Shown: one piece after another, positions 18,975-26,881 of the stretch
How the letters are laid out: the number at the start of each line of letters is the position of its first letter
Numbering within the stretch: position 1 is the first letter of the stretch
From: Nitrososphaerota archaeon
Lineage (GTDB): Archaea; Thermoproteota; Nitrososphaeria; Nitrososphaerales; Nitrosopumilaceae
Direction of reading: 5' to 3'
NCBI GenBank assembly: GCA_018647405.1
Contig: JABGTD010000063.1
Span: 1-60,219 of the forward strand
Length of the DNA stretch: 60,219 nt
Position numbers and translations under genes: made by a program
Notes under the pieces: generated by a model
Seen by the model: the letters and a program-made list of their open reading frames with translations, nothing else
Told to the model about the DNA's origin: nothing
The model's database searches: none

Positions 18975-18984
18975 TTTATATATA
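18975..18984 (-). promoter_or_regulatory. TATA box of the tbp gene
   Basis: On the minus strand this reads TATATATAAA, centred about 28 bp before the tbp ATG at 18952. It is one of the best TATA matches in the window and implies a nearly leaderless mRNA. A second T/A-rich box (TTTAAAAG) closer to the start is too near to serve as the TATA element. Confidence 0.6.
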
Positions 18985-19014
18985 CATGGGTTTGATTTTA
19001 ATGAAATATTACAA

Positions 19015-19467
19015 TTAATGACGGTTAATCCACATATACCGATGTTCTTCTTCAAAAATATCTAACTTAACATCATTATTTTTTATTTCATCTGGACTAA
19101 ACTCAAAAAAATTTAGTTTTCCCAAATATGGAATAGGCACTAGCAGTTTTTTTGGTTTTTCTAAAATAAACCCGTATTTGTTTTTTGTATTGTCTGATAT
19201 TGAATAATGTTTTTTCTTGTCAGTTTTGAGTTCTTTATCAGAGTCATATTTCTTTACATCAACTAAATTGGCTTTTCCTATTATCGCACCTGTTGTAATT
19301 GTCGATGGTGATATTTTCATTCGATTACACTCTTCTATGAGAATATTTTTTGCAGCATGAACTAAAAACTCACCTCGAAATTTTGTATTCCATTTTCTCA
19401 ATTCAATTGTTTTTTTACCTTGTACAATTAATTCAGCAAATGGCTGACAAACTGAAAGACACTTCAT
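19015..19467 (-). CDS. ASCH-domain protein
   Basis: A 150-residue protein matching the ASCH/PUA-like beta-barrel fold. The N-terminal SVCQPFAELIVQGKKTIELR and the following RGEFLVHAAK are the typical ASCH start, and TGAIIGKANLVDV is the next conserved strand. The family is linked to RNA binding, and some bacterial members are N4-acetylcytidine amidohydrolases or RNases. Substrate here is unknown. It lies alone between tbp and the PLP-rhodanese gene, all on the minus strand. Confidence 0.82.
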   Translation of the reverse strand: MKCLSVCQPFAELIVQGKKTIELRKWNTKFRGEFLVHAAKNILIEECNRMKISPSTITTGAIIGKANLVDVKKYDSDKELKTDKKKHYSISDNTKNKYGFILEKPKKLLVPIPYLGKLNFFEFSPDEIKNNDVKLDIFEEEHRYMWINRH

Positions 19468-19500
19468 AAACTTGTATTATTTAGAGACTGTTAATAAATA

Positions 19501-21042
19501 TCAAAATTGTGATGTTTGCTCAATTATTGTTGATAGATCTTTAGTTTGGCTTTCAGGTAGGCCGGTAATTCCTCCAGTTAGACTATCTGTTTGAATACCT
19601 TTCTCGGCCAAAACATTAGCTGCCATCAATGATGTTCTTCCTGCCATACATACCATCAATGATTTTCCATTTGATTCTTGTAATGCCTTACCAATTTCAT
19701 CTGGAATTTGTTGTCCAGATAGTAATTCTTGTGCAGTTCTAGCATTTGGTATTATGATTTTACTCTTGTCAATTCCAAGTGATTTTGCAAGTAATTCAAT
19801 TCCTTCTTCACGTGGAGTATATTGAGTATGAATCCAAATTACCTTGTCGTAATCATTTGCATTTGATACAACATCTTGTTGTGAAACTTGAGTTGGCGTT
19901 ATACTATTTCCAATTTTTTCAAAATTCTTTCTATATTTTTCAATTCCATCACAAACCATAACAACAAAATTTCCACCATTTTTGTATATCATTTGCAATG
20001 TCGCATAAAGTTCAAGTGCGCTACTTTCGCCCATATCATGTCCTTTATCTACAAAGAATTTCAGTAGCGGTTTTGCTTGTTCAAAATCTACTTGATGCTT
20101 ACCTGCATATTTTTCTGGGTCATAATATTTGAGACCATCTGCATTTCCTATTGTTCTTATTCCTGCAACATCTTGTTGATCTGGAGGAAATATGACATGA
20201 ACTCCTTTTTTGTTATATTTCTCATCAAAATATTTACTAAGACCTCCAGATGTTCCACCAGTTCCAAATGTACAAACAATGTTGTAGTTTTCTAATGATT
20301 CTCCATTCTCATGTAATTGTTGATCAATTTCAACACCTGTGACTGTTCTATGTGCGTCAACATTCAAATCATTATCATATTGTTCAGGACAGAATAAATT
20401 GTAAATTTTTGCAAGAAACTTTGCTAAATTAATTATATCTTTTTTAGCTAAAAGTGTTTCAATATCTGAAATATTATTATCAAAAGTTTCAGATTCAAAG
20501 CCAAGATCAATCATTTGTGAACGAATGTTTGCAGCAGTAGCTTTTGCAACCAATGCATCTTGTTTATCTTCCATTCCTGGTGCAGGACAAATATCCATAT
20601 CAAGATCCATGATTCGAATATTTCCGTTTCTTAATTCTTTGAAGACACCTTCTTGAAGTTTTCTTGAAACAAGTGCAATTGCAGTTACTCCAATTTTTGA
20701 CAATAATCCCAGGGCAATTCCAAAGTTTCCCGATGTAGCTTCAATCACCGTTGTTCCTGAATTAATTTTACCTGTAGTTATTGCATCATGAATTATGTTA
20801 ACAGCTGGTCTTACTTTGATTGAACCTGTAAGTAATGTACAATCAAATTTTCCATAAATTTTAAAATCTTTGTTACTAATGTCTACGTCATATACTGTCT
20901 TTGCACATTCTTTAAGATCATTTGTAAGATCTATCAAAGGTGTAGCATTAACAATTTGCACTTTGCCGTCTTTTTCTTCTCGATGTGGAACCTTGGACCA
21001 TACCTCTTCTTCAAATTTTTTCATTAAGGTATTATCAGACAT
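19501..21042 (-). CDS. PLP-dependent cysteine-synthase-like enzyme fused to a rhodanese-like domain
   Basis: The 513-residue product has two parts. Residues about 25-390 are a fold type II PLP enzyme of the cysteine synthase group, with the PLP lysine in LTGSIKVRPA (Lys76), the substrate loop ATSGNFGIALG, and the phosphate-binding glycine run TFGTGGTSGG. Residues about 395-513 look like a rhodanese domain, ending with the active loop CMAGRTS (Cys465). A persulfide-carrying domain joined to a PLP enzyme suggests coupled sulfur transfer, for example cysteine or persulfide handling; this is inference. It is preceded by a 112-bp gap shared with the divergent ferritin gene. Confidence 0.85.
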   Translation of the reverse strand: MSDNTLMKKFEEEVWSKVPHREEKDGKVQIVNATPLIDLTNDLKECAKTVYDVDISNKDFKIYGKFDCTLLTGSIKVRPAVNIIHDAITTGKINSGTTVIEATSGNFGIALGLLSKIGVTAIALVSRKLQEGVFKELRNGNIRIMDLDMDICPAPGMEDKQDALVAKATAANIRSQMIDLGFESETFDNNISDIETLLAKKDIINLAKFLAKIYNLFCPEQYDNDLNVDAHRTVTGVEIDQQLHENGESLENYNIVCTFGTGGTSGGLSKYFDEKYNKKGVHVIFPPDQQDVAGIRTIGNADGLKYYDPEKYAGKHQVDFEQAKPLLKFFVDKGHDMGESSALELYATLQMIYKNGGNFVVMVCDGIEKYRKNFEKIGNSITPTQVSQQDVVSNANDYDKVIWIHTQYTPREEGIELLAKSLGIDKSKIIIPNARTAQELLSGQQIPDEIGKALQESNGKSLMVCMAGRTSLMAANVLAEKGIQTDSLTGGITGLPESQTKDLSTIIEQTSQF

Positions 21043-21077
21043 ATGGTTGCATGATTTAGGTTCAATTTAGAACTTTT

Positions 21078-21127
21078 GTAATTAGCTTAGCGTAATTAGG
21101 TAAGCGTAATTAGGTAAGGGTAATTTT
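21078..21127 (+). repeat. Tandem 14-bp repeat upstream of ferritin (candidate operator)
   Basis: Three 14-bp units (GTAATTAGCTTAGC, GTAATTAGGTAAGC, GTAATTAGGTAAGG) are followed by a partial fourth (GTAATTTT). They lie just before the ferritin promoter and in the gap shared with the divergent PLP-rhodanese gene. The TTAGG/TTAGC half-sites resemble DtxR/IdeR-type iron boxes and the inverted repeat at 25854-25877. The repeat is directly visible; an operator role is inferred. Confidence 0.65.
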
Positions 21128-21154
21128 AGAGAAGTATTTTAACTCCAGAGAACA

Positions 21155-21679
21155 ATGTATACTATGAAAATATCTGCACCTTTAGTTAAAGCACTAAATA
21201 ATCAAATCTCGATGGAGGCAAATGCGGCTAATGCATATCTTTCCGCAGCATCATGGTGCGAAGTAACTGGTTACGATGGAGCCGCTAGTTTTTTCCATGA
21301 TCAAGCAGAAGAAGAACACCAACACATGCTAAAATTTGTAAACTTTGTTAATGGCCAATGTCTTGGAGCAATAATTCCTGGTACAAAACAACCACCAAAA
21401 ACTTACAAATCATTAGAATCAATATGCAAAACAGCATTATCAAATGAACAAGCTGTAACAAAAGCAATAAACCATATGGTTGATCTAGCACAAAAAGACA
21501 AAGATCATAACACATTCACATTCTTACAGTTCTTTGTTAATGAACAGATAGAAGAAGAGCAACAATTTGAAAACATACTACAGAAATTTAATCTGCTAGG
21601 TCGCGATAAACTCGCAATATATGAAATTGATAAACTACTTGGAAGTCTTGGAACTTCAGGTAGCGATTCTGAAAATTAA
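21155..21679 (+). CDS. ftn: Ferritin (non-haem, bacterial FtnA-like)
   Basis: A four-helix iron-storage ferritin, 174 residues from the first ATG. Iron ligands are visible as Glu in NNQISMEANAANAYL, the pair in HDQAEEEHQHM (E-x2-H), and the later NEQIEEEQQFENIL segment with Glu and Gln, so the ferroxidase centre looks intact. The ATG at 21164 (MKISAPL) is an alternative start, 26 bp from a TATA-like GTATTTTA at 21134-21141, and may be the true one. The tandem repeat upstream suggests metal-dependent control. The last four bases overlap the convergent acyltransferase gene. Confidence 0.92.
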   Translation: MYTMKISAPLVKALNNQISMEANAANAYLSAASWCEVTGYDGAASFFHDQAEEEHQHMLKFVNFVNGQCLGAIIPGTKQPPKTYKSLESICKTALSNEQAVTKAINHMVDLAQKDKDHNTFTFLQFFVNEQIEEEQQFENILQKFNLLGRDKLAIYEIDKLLGSLGTSGSDSEN

Positions 21680-22155
21680 TTAGAGTTTTTCCAATCTAAT
21701 TGTTTTTTATCATACTCTTCTTTTGAATATATTTTTTTTGCAGGAACACCTCCTACAACTGTATTTGGTGGTACATCTTTAGTTACGACTGCACCCATTG
21801 CAACTACACTATTTTCTCCAATAGTTACTCCTGCTTTGATTACCGCACGACTACCAATTATCGCATTATCCTTTATTGTGACTCCAATTAATTTTTCACT
21901 TGGAGGGAATGGATCATTTGTCAATGACACTGAAGGGCCTATGAAAACATTGTTTCCAATTCTTGACAATGGAGGTAAGTAAACTAGTCCTTCAATCATT
22001 GTATTATTTCCAATTTTCACATTATAATCAACATGAGCGAGTGAACCAATTTTCACATTATTTCCTATTTCTGTATTATCTCCAACATATGCAAAATGCC
22101 ATATCTTTACACTATTTCCAATTTTTGCTTTTTCGGAAATAAAATTTTCAACCAA
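21676..22155 (-). CDS. Left-handed beta-helix acyltransferase (WlbB/WbpD-like)
   Basis: The 159-residue product is built from hexapeptide repeats ([LIV]GxxxX), for example AKIGNSVKIW, TEIGNNVKIG, VKIGNNTMIEG and VTIGENSVVAMGAVV, ending in the VGGVPAKKI tail of sugar N-acetyltransferases. It resembles UDP-3-amino-sugar N-acetyltransferases of the WlbB/WbpD group. It lies in the same run as a Gfo/Idh/MocA dehydrogenase two genes upstream, as in diacetamido-uronic acid pathways. The exact substrate is not proven. Confidence 0.85.
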   Translation of the reverse strand: MVENFISEKAKIGNSVKIWHFAYVGDNTEIGNNVKIGSLAHVDYNVKIGNNTMIEGLVYLPPLSRIGNNVFIGPSVSLTNDPFPPSEKLIGVTIKDNAIIGSRAVIKAGVTIGENSVVAMGAVVTKDVPPNTVVGGVPAKKIYSKEEYDKKQLDWKNSN

Positions 22156-22160
22156 TTATA

Positions 22161-22430
22161 TCACAAATGCCAAGGTTTTCCTTGTTTAGTTATTTTTTCT
22201 GGAAGTAAATCTTTATTTTTTTTGAGAAATTCTTCTTCTTGTTTCTTGTCTCTTAATTCATCCGGAAGCATTATCGGAATCTCTTCAATTATGAGAAAAT
22301 ATCTTTCACATGATGTACAATAAATTGCTCCTTCTTCTACCTCGTCATTTTTAGATTTAATCGCTAGTAATTCCAAAGGGTGATTTTTGCACATTGGACA
22401 TGCCAAAATGTCTAACAGTTTATTTTTCAT
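22161..22430 (-). CDS. Trm112/UPF0434-like zinc-ribbon protein
   Basis: A small 89-residue protein with two CxxC pairs, ILACPMCKNHPLEL and YCTSCERYF, followed by IIEEIPIMLPDE. This is the Trm112p-like fold, which in eukaryotes and archaea activates several methyltransferases. No methyltransferase is adjacent. It starts in an ATGA overlap with the stop of the oxidoreductase upstream and ends just before the acyltransferase, so it is embedded in the sugar-modification-like operon. Confidence 0.8.
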   Translation of the reverse strand: MKNKLLDILACPMCKNHPLELLAIKSKNDEVEEGAIYCTSCERYFLIIEEIPIMLPDELRDKKQEEEFLKKNKDLLPEKITKQGKPWHL

Positions 22431-23362
22431 TTTATATCTAGATATATTGGAATCCCTTTTTGACTAGATAAAAGAGCTGCTTCTGCAATTCTTGTTACAT
22501 TTACTGCATGTTCTGGTTTCACTCTTAACTCATTTTTACTCTCAATTGCATCAAGAAAATTTCTAATCTCTAAAGATAATGGCTCTTCCTTCTGATTAGA
22601 TGGAGTTTCGGTTCCCTTGTCAGTTTCAATTCGTATTTCCTGTGTTATGAAATCTGAAAAAATTCGCCCATCTGTACATACTGCATTAAAATTTCTCACT
22701 CTGGTTGGAGTGATCCAATTTGAAGAGATTGTAGCTATTTTATTATCTTTGAAACCAAGCATTATTGTTGCAAAATCTTCATGTTCATGATTAATTTGAC
22801 CTGATTTTGCAAACACAACTTGTGGCGTTTCATCAAAAAGCCACATTGCCGTATCTATATCATGTACACTTGTATCATAAATTATTCCAACATCTTTGAT
22901 ATGTAGCGGCATTCGATGTTCTCTATAAAATTCTAATCTAATCAAATCTCCAAATTTCTTTGATTTCAAATAATCTTTGACATGAGCTACCGCAGGATTG
23001 AATCTCTCGATATATCCACATGTCAGAATTACTTTGTTCTTTCTAGCCTCTTCTACTAATTTTTCACCATCTTCTGAAAGATATGTCATTGGTTTTTCTA
23101 CAAAAACATGTTTCTTTTTTTCAATTAATTGTGATGCTAATTCTGAATGAGTTGATGTAGGTGTACAAATAAATGCTGCATCAAACTCTTCATTTTCAAA
23201 TAATTCATCTGTTGTTTTGTAATAATTAACGTTATATTTTTCTCCAAACTCTTTTGCTCTTTCATAATTCATATCACAAATAGCTGATAACACTCCAAAC
23301 TCTGATAAAACTCTACAATGATTTTTCCCCCATCCTCCTGTTCCAATTTGAATTACTTTCAT
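22427..23362 (-). CDS. Gfo/Idh/MocA-family dehydrogenase (WlbA-like)
   Basis: An NAD(P)-dependent sugar dehydrogenase family member of 311 residues. The Rossmann motif GTGGWGKNH is at the N-terminus, the EKPMTYLSEDGE segment carries the conserved EKP, and HDIDTAMWLF holds the catalytic-region H-D-x-x. I start at ATG 23362 (MKVIQIG), because the further upstream Met adds eight residues and overlaps the previous gene. It is likely to oxidise a nucleotide sugar such as UDP-GlcNAcA by analogy with WlbA. Confidence 0.85.
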   Translation of the reverse strand: MKVIQIGTGGWGKNHCRVLSEFGVLSAICDMNYERAKEFGEKYNVNYYKTTDELFENEEFDAAFICTPTSTHSELASQLIEKKKHVFVEKPMTYLSEDGEKLVEEARKNKVILTCGYIERFNPAVAHVKDYLKSKKFGDLIRLEFYREHRMPLHIKDVGIIYDTSVHDIDTAMWLFDETPQVVFAKSGQINHEHEDFATIMLGFKDNKIATISSNWITPTRVRNFNAVCTDGRIFSDFITQEIRIETDKGTETPSNQKEEPLSLEIRNFLDAIESKNELRVKPEHAVNVTRIAEAALLSSQKGIPIYLDIK

Positions 23363-23364
23363 TT

Positions 23365-24279
23365 TTAATACACGTTTGTTAACCATTTAGAAAATTTTTT
23401 GTTATTATTCATTACTATCTGGGTGTATGTATCCATAACTTGTTTTGTTATGTTACCAACTTTACCATCTCCAATTTTCTTAGATTCGATCTTTATTACA
23501 GGTGTTATTTCTGCGGCTGTTCCAGTCAAAAATACTTCTTCTGCTTTTTTTAGTTCATCTTTTGAAATTTCTTTAATTTTGGTTTTAATTTTCATATTTT
23601 TTGTAAACTCTAAAATTGATTTTCTTGTTATTCCGTCTAATGCTGATGATGAAAGTGGTGGTGTAATCAATGTATTATTTTTTACAATAAAGATATTTTC
23701 TCCAGGTGCTTCACTCACTTTGTTATTTTTATCTAACAAAATCGCTTCATCAAATTTTCTTTTTTTTGCATCTTGTGTTGCTAGAATTGAATTTAGATAA
23801 TTACCTCCCATTTTTGCTTGTGTGGGGGTTGAACTGTCATTGAATTTTCTCCATTTTGAAATACACGCTGTAATTCCATTTTTATTAAACAAATCGCCAA
23901 ATGGAAAACAAAAAACAACTGCATGTGTTGGTGCTTTTTTTGTTACGTACAGATTAATTCCATATTGTCCAACAAAATAAAATGGTCTGATATAACATGA
24001 AGTTTTAATTTTATTTTTTCTACACAGATTAATTATAGCATCTTTGATCTCTTTATTTGAAAATTTTAATGTAATGTCATAAAATTTCCCTGAATTTCTA
24101 AACCTCGTAACATGCTCATCTAATCTGAATATGTTTAATTTTTCTCCATTCCAATAGGCTCTAATCCCTTCAAAAATTGATGTGCCATAATGAATTGCAT
24201 GAGTTGTTACTGGAATCTTTGCATTACTATGTTTTACAAATTTTCCATCAAACCAAATTAATTCTGATATGGAACTCAC
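23365..24279 (-). CDS. ilvE: Branched-chain amino acid aminotransferase
   Basis: A 304-residue fold type IV PLP aminotransferase that makes Val, Leu and Ile from the 2-oxoacids. It starts ISELIWFDGKFVKH and shows HYGTSIFEGIRAYW, the PLP lysine segment AKMGGNYLNSILA, SEAPGENIFIV and the TGTAAEITPV loop. Its stop is 2 bp from the start chosen for the dehydrogenase downstream, so they are probably co-transcribed although the pathways differ. A D-amino acid or ADC lyase role is a less likely alternative. Confidence 0.92.
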   Translation of the reverse strand: MSSISELIWFDGKFVKHSNAKIPVTTHAIHYGTSIFEGIRAYWNGEKLNIFRLDEHVTRFRNSGKFYDITLKFSNKEIKDAIINLCRKNKIKTSCYIRPFYFVGQYGINLYVTKKAPTHAVVFCFPFGDLFNKNGITACISKWRKFNDSSTPTQAKMGGNYLNSILATQDAKKRKFDEAILLDKNNKVSEAPGENIFIVKNNTLITPPLSSSALDGITRKSILEFTKNMKIKTKIKEISKDELKKAEEVFLTGTAAEITPVIKIESKKIGDGKVGNITKQVMDTYTQIVMNNNKKFSKWLTNVY

Positions 24280-24314
24280 AAAAAATTCTAGAATTTTGTA
24301 TATTTATTTTATAA

Positions 24315-24911
24315 CTAGGTATAACCCTCTCTTGGGAATTTCATACCTAGAACTCTAGTTGTATTATCTTCTGATGAGGCAAATTTTTCAACAATATTCC
24401 AATTTTTATTAATAATTTCTACAACTGGCTCTGGAACTTGTTTTTCCCACTCTGTCTTTCCTCCTAAAACTGACTCGTACATTTCATTTTTTACAGATGT
24501 TGCAGAAAGTTCTTTTCTTTGACCCACTTTTGGTTTTAATCTGTATAATCTCAACATTATTCCCTCTGCTTTATCACCTGTGTATGTATAGTAGTCTCCT
24601 TCAATTTCATTGAGAATTTCTTTTCTTAATCTCCACGAACCTTTAGAAACAATTGGAGGAAAATATTTCTTAAATGGTGCATGAAATGTATAGTTCGATG
24701 AAACTGTTATTGAATCTCCAAAAACTGATTCTAACATTTGTTTTCTAAGTTCAAAGCTAAATGGAAAGCTTTTACTGTTAATTTCTTTTTCCTTATTTAG
24801 AAATCTAACTGGCATGACTACTACCTTATCGGTTTTTGATAAATCTCTGATAATTTCTGCATGCGCATTTGTAACTGGATTCAAATGTGCCAAGTAAATT
24901 GCAATTGTCAT
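24315..24911 (-). CDS. Nucleotidyltransferase-fold protein (NMNAT/cytidylyltransferase-like)
   Basis: The 198-residue product begins IAIYLAHLNPVTNAHAEII, a variant of the HxGH signature where the second part reads NAH. A later LSATSVKNEM is the counterpart of the ISxTxxR motif. These place it in the alpha/beta phosphodiesterase-like nucleotidyltransferase superfamily with NMN adenylyltransferases. The altered HxGH leaves activity uncertain. It stands alone, between ilvE and an FNR-like gene. Confidence 0.7.
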   Translation of the reverse strand: MTIAIYLAHLNPVTNAHAEIIRDLSKTDKVVVMPVRFLNKEKEINSKSFPFSFELRKQMLESVFGDSITVSSNYTFHAPFKKYFPPIVSKGSWRLRKEILNEIEGDYYTYTGDKAEGIMLRLYRLKPKVGQRKELSATSVKNEMYESVLGGKTEWEKQVPEPVVEIINKNWNIVEKFASSEDNTTRVLGMKFPREGYT

Positions 24912-24968
24912 AATAATTTACTGTTTATCCTGTATTTTAATAACTGAGTTGTTCTGCCGATCTTTTCT

Positions 24969-25811
24969 TTATCCGTAAGATTCGAATTTGACTTCATAAC
25001 TACCATCTTCACGTTTATGTCTCTCTGTTACAAATTCTTTATTTCCAAGATAGTCTAATGTTCCATCAATTGTTCCTTGCCATCCACAGATGTAAAACAT
25101 AGTATTGTCTTTTGTAATTTTCTCACCAACTAATTCTTCTAATGGTGATTTTTCTCCAGATTTTGTTCTTAGGAATTGTTCTACTCTTCCTGTTTGGCCG
25201 GTCCATGCACGATTAAACCATTCTTGTGGTCTACTAATTGCTGCTCTATATTTGAAATTCCACTTATCTGCACCTCTATCCAAACTTTCATTTTCTAAAT
25301 CTGTTAGCAACTGTTTGTAACTTAATTCATCCACATAACTGGCTCCATGTAAAACAACAAGTTCACGTTTATCTCCAACGTCATGAAGATGTTGAGCAAA
25401 ACTAACAAATGGTGCTAAGCCTGTTCCACCTCCGATACATACAATTCTTCTAGTATCTGGATCACCATTTGGCAATTCATCATTAATTGTTAGATGACCT
25501 AATGGTTTAATCCAACTTACATCTGAACCTTCTTTAGCATTAAATAATTCAGTTGTTAATCTTCCTGGAAATGGTTTTCTTACCCATCTAATTACAAACT
25601 CAAAAAATTTTTTATTTTCTGGATGTGATGCGATTGAATATGCACGTCTTACAATTTTATTATTTTCTCCTGGTACTGGCATTCCAAGTGTTAAAAATTG
25701 ACCCGCTTTGTAATCTGGAATAATCCCATCTTCTGGCACAAGACGGAATATCCCAAGATCTTCTTTTAATAATTGTGTATAAGTTAATTTTGCTTTATTA
25801 TCTTGAACCAT
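24969..25811 (-). CDS. Ferredoxin-NADP reductase-like flavoprotein, paralog 1
   Basis: A 280-residue FAD/NAD(P)-binding oxidoreductase of the bacterial Fpr type. The FAD-binding RAYSIASHPENK (RxYS motif) is near residue 62, the NAD(P)-binding GGGTGLAPFVSF near residue 125, and YICGWQGTIDGTLDY is the C-terminal nicotinamide-side segment. It ends in ESYG; a terminal aromatic residue often stacks on FAD. It could pass electrons between NAD(P)H and ferredoxin. A close paralog lies at 35854-36690. An inverted repeat at 25854-25877 sits upstream of its TATA-like sequence. Confidence 0.88.
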   Translation of the reverse strand: MVQDNKAKLTYTQLLKEDLGIFRLVPEDGIIPDYKAGQFLTLGMPVPGENNKIVRRAYSIASHPENKKFFEFVIRWVRKPFPGRLTTELFNAKEGSDVSWIKPLGHLTINDELPNGDPDTRRIVCIGGGTGLAPFVSFAQHLHDVGDKRELVVLHGASYVDELSYKQLLTDLENESLDRGADKWNFKYRAAISRPQEWFNRAWTGQTGRVEQFLRTKSGEKSPLEELVGEKITKDNTMFYICGWQGTIDGTLDYLGNKEFVTERHKREDGSYEVKFESYG

Positions 25812-25853
25812 TTCTTAAAAATACAAATTTATGTTTAAATATCTTCTGTTAGA

Positions 25854-25877
25854 TTAGCCTAACTCAAATTAGGTTAA
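25854..25877. promoter_or_regulatory. Inverted repeat, candidate metalloregulator operator
   Basis: TTAGCCTAA, a 6-bp spacer CTCAAA, then TTAGGTTAA form an imperfect inverted repeat with 8 of 9 positions complementary. It lies about 43 bp upstream of the FNR-like paralog 1 start, just before a TATTTAAA-like TATA element. It resembles DtxR/IdeR boxes and shares half-sites with the ferritin upstream repeat. The binding protein is not known. Confidence 0.55.
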
Positions 25878-25918
25878 ATGTTGGTGATTTTTTAAGAAAA
25901 CGAATCATTTAGGTTCAT

Positions 25919-25992
25919 GGGCCGATAGTTCAGCCTGGTAGAATACGCGCATGGCATGCGTGGGGTCAAGGGTTCAAATCCCTTTCGGTCCA
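25919..25992 (+). tRNA. tRNA-Ala (GGC)
   Basis: The acceptor stem starts GGGCCGA and contains the G3-U70 pair that marks alanine tRNA. The anticodon loop ATGGCAT gives anticodon GGC. The discriminator is A at 25992, and the next three bases are CCA, so the 3' end appears encoded; the other tRNAs here lack this. No intron is visible. Confidence 0.95.
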
Positions 25993-25996
25993 CCAT

Positions 25997-26530
25997 TTAA
26001 TTAAAAAATTTTAAAATCTTTTCAAATTCTGATTCGCCTAGTTTATGCAACTCTTCTATTTCTTTATCTGAAATCTTCTCATCAATTCTTGCTAATGCAT
26101 ATGCTGCACTCTTTACGACCTCTAAATTTGAATCAAAAATACCTTGATGCAGTTCCTTAGCTGATTCTTTTACTTCTAAATGTCCTAATGCCCCATATGC
26201 ACAGGTTCTAACTAAACCACTTGGGTCATTAGTTAATTCTCTAATATCTTTAATTGCATTTTTTTCATCTCTGTTTGCTAAAACTAAACTTACGTATGCT
26301 CGTACATTTTTACTTTCATGTTTTAATCCTAAAACCAAATACTTCAAAATATCATTTTGATTAAGAAGTAAAGTACTGAATACTTCTCCTCTAATCTCAA
26401 TATCATCCTCATCAAATAATTTTATTATTTCTTGAATAATATTTGAATCGTTATTTTGAGTTAAACTCGATACGACACTTTCCCTTGAATTATCATTTTT
26501 GAGTGATCTTAAAATTTCCTCTCTATTCAT
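25997..26530 (-). CDS. HEAT-repeat protein
   Basis: A helical-repeat protein of about 177 residues with PBS-lyase/HEAT-like units, for example DIEIRGEVFSTLLLNQ, SKNVRAYVSLVLANRD, GLVRTCAYGALGHLEV and LEVVKSAAYALARID. These form adaptor surfaces for protein binding. In-frame starts exist at 26602, 26572 and 26530. I prefer 26530 because a TATA-like TAAAATATTA on this strand (26556-26565) is about 29 bp upstream and because longer forms run into alba. Its function is unknown. Confidence 0.75.
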   Translation of the reverse strand: MNREEILRSLKNDNSRESVVSSLTQNNDSNIIQEIIKLFDEDDIEIRGEVFSTLLLNQNDILKYLVLGLKHESKNVRAYVSLVLANRDEKNAIKDIRELTNDPSGLVRTCAYGALGHLEVKESAKELHQGIFDSNLEVVKSAAYALARIDEKISDKEIEELHKLGESEFEKILKFFN

Positions 26531-26540
26531 CCTGTCTTGA

Positions 26541-26550
26541 TTTAAATTAT
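26541..26550 (+). promoter_or_regulatory. TATA box of alba
   Basis: TTTAAATTAT is centred about 26 bp before the alba ATG at 26571, indicating a leaderless transcript. It lies back to back with the TATA-like element proposed for the divergent HEAT gene, within a 40-bp gap. Confidence 0.6.
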
Positions 26551-26570
26551 CCTCGTAATATTTTACACGC

Positions 26571-26858
26571 ATGTCAACCGAACAACGAGACACTGTATTC
26601 ATAGGTAAGAAACCAATTATGGCTTACGTCACTTCTACGTTAATCCAATTGGCCAACTTGCCTTCTGTCAGCATCAAAGCTCGAGGAATGAGTATCGGTA
26701 GAGCCGTAGATGTTGCACAAATAATTTCAAGAAAGACCGAGAACTCCGGATATAGTATTGGAAATATATCCATAGGCTCTGAAAGTTTAGAGTCACAAGA
26801 CGGTAAGACAAGAAATGTTTCCACAATAGAAATTGAAGTAAAGAGAACTACTCAATAA
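26571..26858 (+). CDS. albA: Chromatin protein Alba
   Basis: A 95-residue nucleic-acid-binding chromatin protein. The family core VFIGKKPIMAYVTSTLIQL is at residues 9-27, followed by IKARGMSIGRAVDVAQII and the C-terminal strand VSTIEIEVKRT. The lysine normally acetylated/bound to DNA lies in the GKKPI loop. It coats DNA and RNA in archaea. It diverges from the HEAT gene. Confidence 0.95.
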   Translation: MSTEQRDTVFIGKKPIMAYVTSTLIQLANLPSVSIKARGMSIGRAVDVAQIISRKTENSGYSIGNISIGSESLESQDGKTRNVSTIEIEVKRTTQ

Positions 26859-26881
26859 TCTCTTTACTAGTTTTTTCTTTT

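Noticed and set aside
21078-21127. CRISPR or transposon end
   Set aside because: Units are 14 bp with no spacers, and no transposase or terminal inverted repeat is near.
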